Shown one piece after another: positions 13,305 to 22,068 of a stretch of DNA of 55,134 nt. A model generated the notes under the pieces. It was not told the DNA's origin and did no database searches. It saw only the letters and a program-made list of their open reading frames with translations. The DNA comes from Streptacidiphilus anmyonensis (lineage in GTDB: Bacteria; Actinomycetota; Actinomycetes; Streptomycetales; Streptomycetaceae), in the NCBI RefSeq assembly GCF_000787855.1, contig NZ_BBPQ01000046.1:8272-63405 (forward strand), given 5' to 3'. A program made the position numbers and the translations under genes. Position 1 is the stretch's first letter, and each line of letters starts with the position of its first letter.

Positions 13305-15655
13305 CCGCCGCGGGGGGAACGCCCGACACGGGGGAGCGCCTCCGGAGCTGGGCGCGCGATCTGGCGCTCGGCGCCAGGTTCGCCCTGTCCGGGCGCGAAG
13401 CGGTCGTACGCACGGTGCTCAGCGCCCTCGGCGTCGGGCTCGGCGTGGCGATGCTGCTGCTCGGCACCACGGTCCCGGGCCTGGTCGCCGACCGCTCGCA
13501 GCGCGGCGCGGCCCGCGACCTCACCTACTTCGGCGCCCCGCTCCAGCCCGGCCCGGACACCATGCTCGTCGGCGACGGCGACACGTCCTGGCACGGCGAG
13601 GACGTCTACGGCAGGCTCGTCAAGCCCGAGGGGCCGGCCGTCAAGGTCGTCGCCGGGCTGCCCGCCTACCCGGCCCCGGGCACCATGTACGCCTCACCCG
13701 CCCTCCAGCGGGTCCTGACGTCACCTCAGGGCGCACTGCTGCGCGAGCGGCTGCCCTACCGCATCGTCGGCACCATCTCCGACGCCGGCCTGCTCGGGCC
13801 CTCCGAGCTCGCCTACTACGCGGGGGACGGCTCCCTGCGGTTGGCGAACAGCACCATGACCAGCGACGCCCTCTACCGCACGAACAGCATCGGCGGCCAC
13901 TACGTCGACAGCGGGATGAACCCGATCCTCGTGCTGCTGTCCGTCGTCGCCTTCGTGGTCCTGCTGCTGCCCATCGCCGTGTTCGTGGCCACGGCCGCCC
14001 GCTTCGGCGGCGAGCGGCGCGACCGGCGCCTGGCCGCGCTGCGGCTCATCGGCGCCGACATCTCCGGAACCCACCGGACCGCGGCCGGAGAGGCGCTGGT
14101 CGGCGGAGCGCTCGGCGTGCTCGCCGGGTTCCTCTTCTTCCAGGTCGGCCGGGTGGTCATCGGCGGCATCGAGATCGCCGGGCTCAGCGTCTTCGCGCAC
14201 GACGTCACGCCGGGGCTCGGGATGGCGGCGCTGATCGCCCTCGCCGTGCCGCTGTGCTCGGTCCTGGTGACGGCCCTCGCCCTACGCGGGGTCGCCATCG
14301 AGCCCCTCGGCGTGGTCCGTCGCTCGATGCCGGTCCGCCGCCGCCTGTGGTGGCGGCTGCTGCCGCCGCTGCTCGGCATCGGACTGCTCGTCCCCGCCCT
14401 CAACGGCGGCGTCGGCGACGGGAACTCCACCCTGCTTCCGGCGGGGATGCTCCTGCTGCTGGTGGGTGTGGCGTCGCTGCTGCCCTGGCTGATCGAGCGG
14501 GTGGTGGCCCGGATGGGAGCAGGCCCCGTGCCGCTCCAGCTCGGCAGCCGCCGGCTCCAGATGTCCGGCGGCACGGCGGCCCGCGCCGTGGCCGGGATCA
14601 CCGTGGCCGTCGCCGGCGCGATCGGCATCCAGACGCTGTTCGCCGGGGTGACCGGGCTCTACACCAAGGACACCGGCCTCGACCCGCAACACGTCCAGGC
14701 CCAGCTCGGGCACGGCATCACCGGCTCCAGCGAGCTCGACGAGCTCACCAGCCGGCTGCGGGCGACCGCAGGGGTCCTCGGCGTGAACGCCCAGGTGACC
14801 GCTGGCGCGGTCGAGCCGGGCAAGGCCGGCACCTCGCCGTCGGACTGGAACCGGATCCAGCTGACCGTCGGGGACTGCGCCGCCCTCCAGTCGGCGGCCC
14901 GCATCAGCGACTGCCGTCCCGGCAGCGTCTACACCGTCGGCGTTCCCGCCGGAACCGTGCTGGACCTGGCCGATCCCGACGGCGACGGCCCGCGCCCCAA
15001 GCCGCGCCTGTGGAAGGTGCCCGCCGGAGCCGCGCAGACGGTCCTGACCGGCTCGGGCAGCGGCACCGTCGTCAACGACCCCGAGGTCCTGGCCACCCCG
15101 CAGGCCCTGTCGGTCGACCGGCTGAACCTGCCGTACGCCCAACTCCAGCTGCGCCTGGCCCCGAACGAGCAGGACGCCGTCGAACGCGCCCGCAACGCGG
15201 CGGTGTCGGTGGATCCCACCCTGGACGTGACGACCGTCAGCTCCAGCGTGACACTCCACTCCTTCGACGCGCTGCGCCGAGGTGTGATCGTCGGCGCGGC
15301 CGCGACCATGGTGCTGATCGGCCTCAGCCTCGCCCTCGGCACCATCGAGCAACTGCGGGAGCGGCGGCGGCTGCTGGCGGTCCTGGTCGCCTTCGGCACG
15401 CGGCGTTCCACGCTGGCGCTGTCCGTCCTGTGGCAGACCGCGGTGCCGATGTTCCTCGGCCTCGGCCTGGCCCTCGGCTTCGGCGTCGGCCTCGGCGCGA
15501 TCCTGCTGCGGATCACCCGCTCGCCGGGGGGCTTCGACTGGACCTCGGTGGCGGAGCTGGTCGGCGCCGGTACGGCCGTCGCCCTGCTGGCGACCCTGAT
15601 CAGCATGCCGGCGCTGTGGCGCCTGATGCGCGCGGAGGGGCTGCGCACCGAGTAG
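13301..15655 (+). CDS. FtsX-family ABC permease
   Basis: A 784-residue membrane protein with the duplicated FtsX plan. There is an N-terminal helix after FALSGREAVVRTVLSALGVGLGVAML, an extracytoplasmic domain, a cluster of helices around ILVLLSVVAFVVLLLPIAVFVATAA and the conserved RLAALRLIGADISGTHRTAAGEALVGGALG, then a second set ending with the LLAVLVAFGTRRSTLALSVLWQTAVP repeat of the same motif. It forms an exporter with the preceding ATPase; the substrate is unknown (peptide antibiotic or lipid plausible). The GTG start overlaps the ATPase stop. Confidence 0.92.
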   Translation: MTAAGGTPDTGERLRSWARDLALGARFALSGREAVVRTVLSALGVGLGVAMLLLGTTVPGLVADRSQRGAARDLTYFGAPLQPGPDTMLVGDGDTSWHGEDVYGRLVKPEGPAVKVVAGLPAYPAPGTMYASPALQRVLTSPQGALLRERLPYRIVGTISDAGLLGPSELAYYAGDGSLRLANSTMTSDALYRTNSIGGHYVDSGMNPILVLLSVVAFVVLLLPIAVFVATAARFGGERRDRRLAALRLIGADISGTHRTAAGEALVGGALGVLAGFLFFQVGRVVIGGIEIAGLSVFAHDVTPGLGMAALIALAVPLCSVLVTALALRGVAIEPLGVVRRSMPVRRRLWWRLLPPLLGIGLLVPALNGGVGDGNSTLLPAGMLLLLVGVASLLPWLIERVVARMGAGPVPLQLGSRRLQMSGGTAARAVAGITVAVAGAIGIQTLFAGVTGLYTKDTGLDPQHVQAQLGHGITGSSELDELTSRLRATAGVLGVNAQVTAGAVEPGKAGTSPSDWNRIQLTVGDCAALQSAARISDCRPGSVYTVGVPAGTVLDLADPDGDGPRPKPRLWKVPAGAAQTVLTGSGSGTVVNDPEVLATPQALSVDRLNLPYAQLQLRLAPNEQDAVERARNAAVSVDPTLDVTTVSSSVTLHSFDALRRGVIVGAAATMVLIGLSLALGTIEQLRERRRLLAVLVAFGTRRSTLALSVLWQTAVPMFLGLGLALGFGVGLGAILLRITRSPGGFDWTSVAELVGAGTAVALLATLISMPALWRLMRAEGLRTE

Positions 15656-15742
15656 CGCGCGGCGGCGCCGCCTGGTTCGAGATGCGGTGTGACGCGGTGC
15701 GACTCGGTGTGATGCCGCGTATGCCTTGTGATGCCGCGTCAA

Positions 15743-16042
15743 TCAGGCGGCGCCGGTGACGCCCGGGGGGATCAGGCGGCGGTGCAGCGGCGTGTAGCCG
15801 GTCTCGGGTGCGCCCGGGAGACCCACCTCCTTGATCGCCGCGCCCAGCCGCGCGCCGAAGTAGCGCTCGAAGTGCTCGGGGCTCTCCCAGACGTCGGTGA
15901 TCTGGAGAGCCCCGTCGGCGAAGGACGCGACATGCAGGACCAGCCCGTCCGGCGCGTCGCCCTCCAGATCCACGAGGGCGCTCACCCGGTCGTACTGCTC
16001 GGGCGTGACGCCGGGCCAGCGCATCGTCATGACGACAGCCAT
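15743..16042 (-). CDS. Small dimeric alpha-beta-barrel-like protein
   Basis: A 99-residue protein that opens MAVVMTMRWPGVTPEQYDRVSALVDLEGDAPDGLVLHVASFADGAL as a strand-helix-strand, then ITDVWESPEHFERYFGARLG. This resembles the dimeric alpha+beta barrel (ABM/EthD/Dabb-like) proteins. No catalytic residue can be named. It lies 23 bp downstream of a SnoaL-like gene, and the pair is probably one operon. It is convergent with the FtsX permease across 87 bp rich in short GCGGTGTGA/GATGCCGCGT repeats. Confidence 0.75.
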   Translation of the reverse strand: MAVVMTMRWPGVTPEQYDRVSALVDLEGDAPDGLVLHVASFADGALQITDVWESPEHFERYFGARLGAAIKEVGLPGAPETGYTPLHRRLIPPGVTGAA

Positions 16043-16065
16043 GGTGGGCCGTTCCTTTCAGCCGT

Positions 16066-16482
16066 TCAGAACTGGGCCGGGGACTGGATCGCCGCGGCTA
16101 CCTGGGCGGTGTCCTCGGTGCCGCGGTAGTGGACGATCAGCCCGTAGCGGAGGGTGAAGTGGTGATGGAGGTTCATCCGGACGGCCCGCCCGCTGGCCCG
16201 GTGCCGGGCATGACAGCGCACCACCGTCAGCACGTCGTCGCCGCTCGCGGCGTACACCAGCGGCGTGAAGTCCTCCACGTCCATCGTGGCGCCGAACGCC
16301 TGGAAGAACGCGCCGACCTCGGTCTTGCCCCGGCGCAGGCCGTACCAGGGCGCGACGTTCGTCGTGGTCTCCACGCCCCAGTCGACGTCGTCGCTCAACG
16401 CCGTCAGGATCCCGGCCGCGTCGCCCTTGCGGAACATCTCGTAGCACGAGCGGACGATCTCGATGTTGCCGTCGGTACTCAT
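16066..16482 (-). CDS. SnoaL/NTF2-like protein
   Basis: A 138-residue NTF2-fold protein of the SnoaL-like/ketosteroid-isomerase-related group. The N-terminal helix is NIEIVRSCYEMFRKGDAAGILTALSDDVDWGV, followed by PWYGLRRGKTEVGAFFQAFGATM and the sheet VLTVVRCHARHRASGRAVRMNLHHHFTLRYGLIVHYRGTEDTAQVAAAI. These act as small-molecule isomerases, cyclases or binding proteins. The ATG at 16482 has GGAAGG seven bases upstream. It is first of a pair with the barrel protein downstream. Confidence 0.85.
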   Translation of the reverse strand: MSTDGNIEIVRSCYEMFRKGDAAGILTALSDDVDWGVETTTNVAPWYGLRRGKTEVGAFFQAFGATMDVEDFTPLVYAASGDDVLTVVRCHARHRASGRAVRMNLHHHFTLRYGLIVHYRGTEDTAQVAAAIQSPAQF

Positions 16483-16616
16483 CGGTCAACCTTCCAAGCC
16501 ACGTTGCGCCTCCCTGCACCCTAGGAAGCGGCCGCGGCCCGCACCGACGGCGCGAGCAAGCACACCCGCCGATTCACCGGGACGGCCCAGCAGTCACGCG
16601 GGCGGTCCGGCGGTGC

Positions 16617-17192
16617 TCAGCTACCGATGTACATGGTGCAGACCCCGCCGACGTCCTGCAGCACAGCGCCGAACGCCTGGTTCGGATCAGCGGTGCTGCG
16701 CGAGTACCAGACGTCGCCGGGCGACGCCTTCCAACCGGCGTGCCGTCCGGCGAACAGCTCGATCATCGGAAAGACCGATCCGTAGAGGTCGTACATCGAA
16801 GGAACCTTCCGCAGCGACGAAGTCGCGGCGAAGGTTGGAACGGCATCGCAGTCGATCGTGAAGTAGGCGAACAACGCGTTGCCCTCGCCGTCGAGCCACC
16901 CGACGTAGTGCACCGGGCCCATCGGCGCGCCGGTGTCGATCCGGAAGTAGCGGAACGCACGTTCCCAGGTGGTGTTCGACGACGTGTAGGAGAGCGCGCC
17001 GGGGAACTGCTCCTTCTTGCTGCCTCCGCCGAAGGAGAGCACTGCCGTGACACAGGCGATCGCCGCCAGCAAGGCCGATCCGGCCGTCACGGCGACCAGG
17101 CGTCCCCGCTTGCGCGAGCCCGCCGTCGTACGCTCCACCCGTGCGTCACTGCTGATCGTCTTCACGGAGTTGCTCCCGGACTCGGCGCGCAT
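16617..17192 (-). CDS. Membrane-anchored hypothetical protein
   Basis: A 191-residue protein. A basic N-terminus (RKRGR) is followed by one transmembrane helix, LVAVTAGSALLAAIACVTAVLSF, at about residues 32-54, then an extracytoplasmic domain. Two of the domain's three cysteines (DCDAVP and GGVCTMYIGS) could pair. It is clearly less GC-biased than its neighbours, hinting at a different origin or weaker expression. No ribosome site stands out before the ATG at 17192, so the start is uncertain. I do not recognise the family. Confidence 0.65.
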   Translation of the reverse strand: MRAESGSNSVKTISSDARVERTTAGSRKRGRLVAVTAGSALLAAIACVTAVLSFGGGSKKEQFPGALSYTSSNTTWERAFRYFRIDTGAPMGPVHYVGWLDGEGNALFAYFTIDCDAVPTFAATSSLRKVPSMYDLYGSVFPMIELFAGRHAGWKASPGDVWYSRSTADPNQAFGAVLQDVGGVCTMYIGS

Positions 17193-17265
17193 GGCACGGA
17201 CGTCGTACTGGTGATCGTTCGTCGAATGGTAGTGGCCATGGACGGCGGTTCCCGGCGACGTGGTG

Positions 17266-18630
17266 TCAGTTCCCCTCGCCGGAGCGGCCCGCCGGGTGCC
17301 AGCGGTGGATCGCGAGCGCCGCGAGGAGAGTGGCCGCGGCGAGCGGGAGCCAGAGCGCGGCCGAGCCGAGCGCGAGAAGCGCGGTCAGCACGGCCGGGGA
17401 GACCGCGAGCCCGACCCCGCTGCTCAGCTGGAAGCGGGCCAACGCCGCGCCGAGACGGTCCGGTTCGGTGGTCGCGACGACCAGAGCCGTCGCACTGCCG
17501 GTGTACATGATCTCCCCGGCGGTCAGCACCACGGACACCGCCGAGACCCCGAGCGCGGCCCAGACCCCGCCCGCCATTCCCGCGAGCCAGAAGCCGAGGT
17601 ACGACCCGGCCAGCACGACCCCGGACGCCGCCATCGCGGTCCGCCGACCCCATCGCGCCGTCCACAGCACCACCGCGACCTGGCAGAGCACCACCAGCAC
17701 GGTGTTGCCGACGAAGATCCCGGCGCCCCAGGCGGCGCCCGCGTGCAGGGTGGTGACCAGGAAGGCGGGCAGAGCCACCTCCAGGACGTTGAAGTTGAAC
17801 GCGTAGGGGAGGTTGGCGAGGTCGAACACCGTGAACCCGCCGCGCGCCGACCGTCCCGCGGCCGCGCGGCGGCCTTCGCTGCCGGGGAGCACGGGGAGCA
17901 CGGGGAGCACCCGCACCCGCAGGGAGGCGACGAGCATCCCGGCCAGCAGGTAGCCCAGCGCGGTGAGGACCGCCAGCAGCCGCAGCGCCCCCGGGCCGCC
18001 CGCCGTCGCGACCGTGGCGATCAACGCCCCCGCCCCGAGTCCGGCATTGCGCACCGCCCGCCCCGCCGCGAGCGCTCCGTCCCGCAGCCGCTCCTCGGCG
18101 ACGGCGGCGACCAGCGCCGCGTGCGCGGGCGGCCAGCACTGGTTGCCGACGCCCAGGAAGAGCGCGGCAGCGGCGAACACCGCGAGCGGCGACACCCCCG
18201 GGACGCCCGCCGCCAGGAGCAGCGCGACGCCCAGCACCCGCACCGTCATCGCGCCGGCCACGGCGGCTGAGCGGGCGCCCCGGTCGATCCAGCGCCCCGC
18301 GAACGGCACCGCCGCGAGAGCGACCAGGAACCCGACGGTCATGGCCAGTCCCGCGCGGGCCACGCCCAGGTGCAGCACCTCGACCCCGTACAGCAACAGG
18401 AACGGACGCAGCAGCCCCGAGCCCAGGGCGTCGACCGCGAGGGCGACGACGTACCGCGTACCGCCCCCGGCCCGCAGCAGCGCCCGCCACCCGGGACTCC
18501 CGGCGCGTGCGGCGGGGTCCGGCGAGGGGACGTCGGCGGACGTGCCCGGTCGGGCTTCGGCAGGTCCCGAGGCGGTGTTCGTCACGGTACTCACGGCGGT
18601 GCTCGTGGCGGTGCTCATGGCGGTGGTCAT
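17266..18630 (-). CDS. MFS transporter
   Basis: A 454-residue major facilitator with about 12 hydrophobic segments. The loop 2-3 motif is seen in weakened form (FAGRWIDRGARSAAVAG), and the pore-lining WPPAHAALVAAVAEERLRDGALAAGRAVRNAG corresponds to the motif C region. The first 35 residues are a Ser/Thr/Ala tail encoded by GGTGCTC-type repeats, and the loop VLPVLPVLPG is encoded by three GGGGAGCAC copies. I start at the ATG at 18630. It is transcribed divergently from a DUF5937/ArsR regulator that probably controls it. Confidence 0.87.
   Translation of the reverse strand: MTTAMSTATSTAVSTVTNTASGPAEARPGTSADVPSPDPAARAGSPGWRALLRAGGGTRYVVALAVDALGSGLLRPFLLLYGVEVLHLGVARAGLAMTVGFLVALAAVPFAGRWIDRGARSAAVAGAMTVRVLGVALLLAAGVPGVSPLAVFAAAALFLGVGNQCWPPAHAALVAAVAEERLRDGALAAGRAVRNAGLGAGALIATVATAGGPGALRLLAVLTALGYLLAGMLVASLRVRVLPVLPVLPGSEGRRAAAGRSARGGFTVFDLANLPYAFNFNVLEVALPAFLVTTLHAGAAWGAGIFVGNTVLVVLCQVAVVLWTARWGRRTAMAASGVVLAGSYLGFWLAGMAGGVWAALGVSAVSVVLTAGEIMYTGSATALVVATTEPDRLGAALARFQLSSGVGLAVSPAVLTALLALGSAALWLPLAAATLLAALAIHRWHPAGRSGEGN
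17884..17910. repeat. 9-bp tandem repeat inside the MFS gene
   Basis: GGGGAGCAC is repeated exactly three times. The period keeps the frame and encodes the repeated Val-Leu-Pro of a loop in the transporter. Copy-number change would lengthen the loop without a frameshift. Confidence 0.75.
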
Positions 18631-18672
18631 GCCGCTCACCGTCGCGCCGGGCGCGGGCACCGGTCACGTCGA

Positions 18673-18689
18673 TTGACGACTCCCGTCAA
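18673..18689. promoter_or_regulatory. TTGACG-N5-CGTCAA inverted repeat between divergent genes
   Basis: TTGACG (18673-18678) and CGTCAA (18684-18689) form an operator-like palindrome between the MFS gene (start 18630) and the DUF5937/ArsR gene (start 18723). The left arm could also serve as a -35. It is a likely binding site for the adjacent regulator. Confidence 0.5.
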
Positions 18690-18722
18690 CCCGCGTCCGC
18701 GATCCCGCCGTGACCAGGCAGG

Positions 18723-19847
18723 ATGGACCGCATGAGCCTCGTCGTCGACATCACCGGACTCCCCGACGAGCGGCTGCTCTTCGCCGCCTCGCCGCTGGCC
18801 GAGCTGACCGCGATGCTGCACGTGCTGGCCGCGCCGCCGCACCACCCCGCCAGCGTGTCCTGGGCGGCCAGGGTCCGGGCCGGCCTCGGCATGGAGCTGG
18901 CCGAGCGGCTCGGTGAGGCCGAGTTCCTGTGGCGCTCGTCCCGCGCCGACTTCCTGCTGCCCGCCCGTCCGGCCGCGACGCTCGCCGAGGAACTCGACGC
19001 GGTCGACGCGCTCGACGACGACCGGTTCGTCTCCGCGGCCCTGGTGACCACCTGCGGCTCGGACCGGGTGCTCTTCGGCACGCCCTCCCCGCTCGCCGAC
19101 ACGGCCTCCCGGGACCGGGCACTGGAACTGGCTCTGGCCCGAGGGCCGCAGCAGGCGGCCTTCGCGGAGCGACTGATGGCCGACCCGCCGACCGTCCGCG
19201 CCCGGCTGCGCCGCACCCTGGAGGCCTGCGGCCCCGCCTTCTTCGACGAGACGTGGCGCCGGATCCGCCCCGAACTGGCCGCCGATCTACGGCACAAGGC
19301 CGAACTGCGGGCCCACCGCGGCCTCGGCGAGGCGCTGCGCGCCGTCTCGGCGGCGATCACCCTGGAGGAGCCGGGGCCCTCCGAGACGGGGGGAGGCGGC
19401 ACACGGCGGCGCATCGTCATCGACAAGCTTCAGGACAACAGCACCAGCGCGCAGGGTGACGGGGTCACCTTCATCCCCTCGGTCTTCGGCGAGCCGCACC
19501 TGGTCTGCGTCCACGCCCCGGGCTGGCGCCCGGTGCTGCACTATCCGGTGGCGTCCCCCGACGCCGCACCCCCGGTGCGGATGGACGTGGTGGCAAGGCG
19601 CCTGGAGGCGCTCGCGCACCCCGTCCGCCTCCGCCTCGTCCGCACCCTGGCCCGCGGCCCGCACACCACCGGCGAGCTCGCCTCCGCCTGGGAACTGACG
19701 GCACCCGAGGTCTCCCGCCACCTCACCGTCCTACGCAAATCCGGCCTGCTCACCTCCGTTCGCCGCGGCCGCTACGTCCACTACGAGCTCGACACCCGCG
19801 TCACCGCCTCCCTCGGCGCCGACCTCCTCGACGCCGTCCTGCGGTAG
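18723..19847 (+). CDS. DUF5937/ArsR-type winged-helix regulator
   Basis: A 374-residue regulator. Residues up to about 280 form the DUF5937 domain (LLFAASPLAELTAMLHVLAAPPHHPASVSWAARV at the start, GVTFIPSVFGEPHLVCVHAPGWRPVLHYPV at its end), thought to be a sensor. The C-terminal 90 residues are an ArsR winged helix: VVARRLEALAHPVRLRLVRTLARGPHTTGELASAWELTAPEVSRHLTVLRKSGLLTSVRRGRYVHYELD. It probably represses the divergent MFS exporter through the inverted repeat between them. The start may instead be the ATG nine bases further in. Confidence 0.88.
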   Translation: MDRMSLVVDITGLPDERLLFAASPLAELTAMLHVLAAPPHHPASVSWAARVRAGLGMELAERLGEAEFLWRSSRADFLLPARPAATLAEELDAVDALDDDRFVSAALVTTCGSDRVLFGTPSPLADTASRDRALELALARGPQQAAFAERLMADPPTVRARLRRTLEACGPAFFDETWRRIRPELAADLRHKAELRAHRGLGEALRAVSAAITLEEPGPSETGGGGTRRRIVIDKLQDNSTSAQGDGVTFIPSVFGEPHLVCVHAPGWRPVLHYPVASPDAAPPVRMDVVARRLEALAHPVRLRLVRTLARGPHTTGELASAWELTAPEVSRHLTVLRKSGLLTSVRRGRYVHYELDTRVTASLGADLLDAVLR

Positions 19848-19928
19848 CCGTTGCCGTGCGGAAGCCTCGCCGGGTCGACGCACTGGGCGCGGCGCCGGTG
19901 GGCTGACGGTCCAGAACGCCTCCCAGCC

Positions 19929-19957
19929 AAGCGATCCGCCGGCTCGGCGATTCGCTT
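19929..19957. terminator. Hairpin between convergent genes
   Basis: AAGCGATCCGCC and GGCGATTCGCTT form an imperfect stem with a short loop between the DUF5937/ArsR gene and the convergent GNAT gene, overlapping the latter's stop codon. It probably works in both directions. Confidence 0.45.
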
Positions 19958-20456
19958 AACCGTCCGTCAGGTCCTTGGCCATGACACGTTCCCTGCCCGT
20001 GCCGTCAGGCAGGAGGTCACCCAGCAGGCCCGTGTCCGCGAACCCGTGGCGCTCGTAGAGAGCGACGGCCCTGACGTTGGCCGGCATCACGGACAGGCGC
20101 AGACGGGTGGCACCTCGCGCTGCCGCCCACCGCTCAACCTCCCGGATCAGGCGGTCGGCAACCCCTCTGCCACGGGCCAGCGGACTGACCCACATCGAGA
20201 TGAGCTCGACGCTGTCCTCGGCATGCTCGACCGGAACGCCGCTGGCCATCCCCGCGGGGCGACCGTCCACCACCGCAACGACGTTGAGTGCACCAGGAAT
20301 CCCCAGACGGGCCCGCCATCGGTCCTCGCGATCCCCGGACCCCTGCCACTCCGCAAGCGTCGACCCGAACGCATAGGGCGCCTCCGCAAGAGCCGCCTGC
20401 CGCAGCTCCCGCCAGATCGGCCAGTCGTCGGGTTCCAAGGAGCGCAGTTCCACCAT
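19956..20456 (-). CDS. GNAT-family N-acetyltransferase
   Basis: A 166-residue GNAT acetyltransferase. Beta-4 is ELISMWVSPLARGRGVADRLIREVERWAAARGATRLRLSV with the acetyl-CoA pyrophosphate loop RGRGVA; then MPANVRAVALYERHGFADTG closes the fold. The N-terminus (VELRSLEPDDWPIWRELRQAALAEAPYAFGSTLAEW) is typical of the RimI-like/antibiotic acetyltransferase side. The acceptor is unknown. GC bias is lower than in neighbours. The 192 bases upstream (20457-20648) hold no gene I can support. Confidence 0.88.
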   Translation of the reverse strand: MVELRSLEPDDWPIWRELRQAALAEAPYAFGSTLAEWQGSGDREDRWRARLGIPGALNVVAVVDGRPAGMASGVPVEHAEDSVELISMWVSPLARGRGVADRLIREVERWAAARGATRLRLSVMPANVRAVALYERHGFADTGLLGDLLPDGTGRERVMAKDLTDG

Positions 20457-20648
20457 GACGCAGACCCTGCCGGATGCACGTGGGCAACGGCAACGGCTTT
20501 AGGCCCCACTCCGCCGCGCTCCGACTCGAAGTCGTCCTCGCAGTGGCCGACGTGCTCGGCGCCCTCGGCCCAGAACACATCACCAGTAGCACGCTACTCA
20601 GGTACAAGATCGGCCCCCCACCGGTCGGCGGGGAGACCGTCCGTTGTC

Positions 20649-21320
20649 TCAGTCGTCGGAGGAAGGGTCCCAGGGCTGCCGCAGCTTCGCGTCCAGAGCG
20701 CGCGGCAGCGCGGCGCTCAGCTGCCAGACGACGACGGCGGTCAGTGCCAGGAACGCGAAGCGCAGCGCGTCGCCGACCAGCAGGCGTCGCAGCGCCTCGG
20801 CAGCCGCCTGCGCCGTCCAGGCGCTCTTCAGCGCGGTGAAGTCGCCGGTCCAGCGGAGGCAGGCCAGGAACGAGATCCACCACACCGTCAGCAGCGGAGC
20901 ACCGCGGCGTCGGCGTGCGGGGGGCCGCGCCGCGGCCCACAGGTCATTGACGAACATCTTCGGCACGAACAGCTGCGCCACCGGGACCAGCCAGCCGAAC
21001 AGCGCCCACGCGGGGTGACGGCGCTGACCCTGGGGCCATATCCGCTCCGCGAGTTCGCGCATGCTCCAGAGCCAGAAGACGAACAGCGCCACGGCCGCGA
21101 CACCCGTCGCCTGCCACCACCCGGCCAGATTGCCGACCCACATGTCCGCCACCACGCGCGCGTTGTCGGCCGCGTCCGACTCCTGGTGCGCGAAGGTCCG
21201 CAGCACCTGGTACTTGTGCCAGCCCGCCGCCTCGGTCGCCGCCGTCATCAGGACGAAGCAGACGAACATGCCGCACACCCACAGGGCCAGCCCGCCCCGT
21301 GGCCTCGCCCACCTGGTCAT
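20649..21320 (-). CDS. DUF4328 membrane protein
   Basis: A 223-residue polytopic protein of the DUF4328 type. About five hydrophobic segments are visible (LALWVCGMFVCFVLMTAATEAAG; GVAAVALFVFWLWSMREL; PAWALFGWLVPVAQLFVPKMFVNDLW; a fourth at LLTVWWISFLACL; a last at LALTAVVVWQLSAAL). The conserved GWLVPVAQLFVPKMFVNDLW is the family core. Function unknown. I choose the ATG at 21320 with GGGAGG just upstream; the longer frame is Arg-rich and low complexity. Confidence 0.85.
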   Translation of the reverse strand: MTRWARPRGGLALWVCGMFVCFVLMTAATEAAGWHKYQVLRTFAHQESDAADNARVVADMWVGNLAGWWQATGVAAVALFVFWLWSMRELAERIWPQGQRRHPAWALFGWLVPVAQLFVPKMFVNDLWAAARPPARRRRGAPLLTVWWISFLACLRWTGDFTALKSAWTAQAAAEALRRLLVGDALRFAFLALTAVVVWQLSAALPRALDAKLRQPWDPSSDD

Positions 21321-21438
21321 CCCGCCTCCCGCAGGTCCGCCGACGCGGACTTTCCGCAGGTCGCAGGGGATCCTAGCGCTGTGGGTGCGGAATGCAAGGG
21401 GTGGGTCCACGCGGGCGCGGAGCGGCTCGGAGCAGTGC

Positions 21439-21486
21439 GCAGGCCGACGCGCGGGCCGACGTGCAGGCCGACGCGCGGGCAGGCGC
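21439..21486. repeat. 12-bp tandem repeat, four copies
   Basis: Units resembling GCAGGCCGACGC are repeated four times with alternation GCAGGCC / GCGGGCC. The tract lies in the 268-bp gap between the divergent DUF4328 gene and the small membrane protein gene. Confidence 0.6.
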
Positions 21487-21588
21487 GCACCGGCTCGAAG
21501 CCGCCGGGCAGTTGATGCCGGGCCGCCCGCGCCCCTGCGCGGACGCGCCCTCCGTTTGACCGGGGCCGTCGCGGTTAGACGCTCCGTC

Positions 21589-21870
21589 ATGGAAGGCAGA
21601 TACAGTGCGGCGGGCGCGGCCCGCGGAGTCATGATTGTCACCGATGTCGTCGCAGGCATCCTGGTGCTGTGGATCGTCCTCTACGTCCTGAAGGCCAACC
21701 CCTCCAACGATATGGCGCACTGGATCCACAACGCCGCCGACTGGTTGGCGGCCTGGGCGCACGACCTGTTCACACCGTCGGAGGGTTGGCTGCGCACCCT
21801 GCTCAACTACGGCATCCCCGCCGTCGCCTACCTGCTGATCGGTCACACACTGGCCAGTCGGATCCGCTGA
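21589..21870 (+). CDS. Small two-helix membrane protein, conserved in streptomycetes
   Basis: A 93-residue protein with two transmembrane helices (MIVTDVVAGILVLWIVLYVLKA and LLNYGIPAVAYLLIGHTLA) joined by an amphipathic segment, DMAHWIHNAADWLAAWAHDLFTP. The wording looks like a conserved streptomycete protein of unknown function. It stands alone, facing a convergent MFS gene. Confidence 0.8.
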   Translation: MEGRYSAAGAARGVMIVTDVVAGILVLWIVLYVLKANPSNDMAHWIHNAADWLAAWAHDLFTPSEGWLRTLLNYGIPAVAYLLIGHTLASRIR

Positions 21871-22011
21871 GCTTCGGCAGCAGCGACAGGCGTCGCGTGC
21901 TGCTTCCCTGTGGCGGCGGCGCATCCGCCCTTCGCCGAGCTCGTCCAGGGCTGCGGCCTCGACTCGCCCGCATCGGGTCGGCCTGACGCCAGCCGTCCGG
22001 TGGTCGGGAAA

Positions 22012-22050
22012 CGGTCCGCCCCGCGGCGCGCTGCGCTGCGGGGCGGACCG
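22012..22050. terminator. Strong hairpin between convergent genes
   Basis: A 13-bp perfect stem (CGGTCCGCCCCGC and GCGGGGCGGACCG) with a 13-nt loop lies between the small membrane protein gene and the DHA2 MFS gene, ending 19 bp from the latter's stop. It likely terminates both. Confidence 0.65.
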
Positions 22051-22068
22051 GCGGGGGCGCGTGCCTGG

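Noticed and set aside
20457-20648. Short minus-strand frame starting FWAEGAEHVGHCEDDFE
   Set aside because: It runs into the GNAT gene in another frame, has no ribosome site and no recognisable domain.
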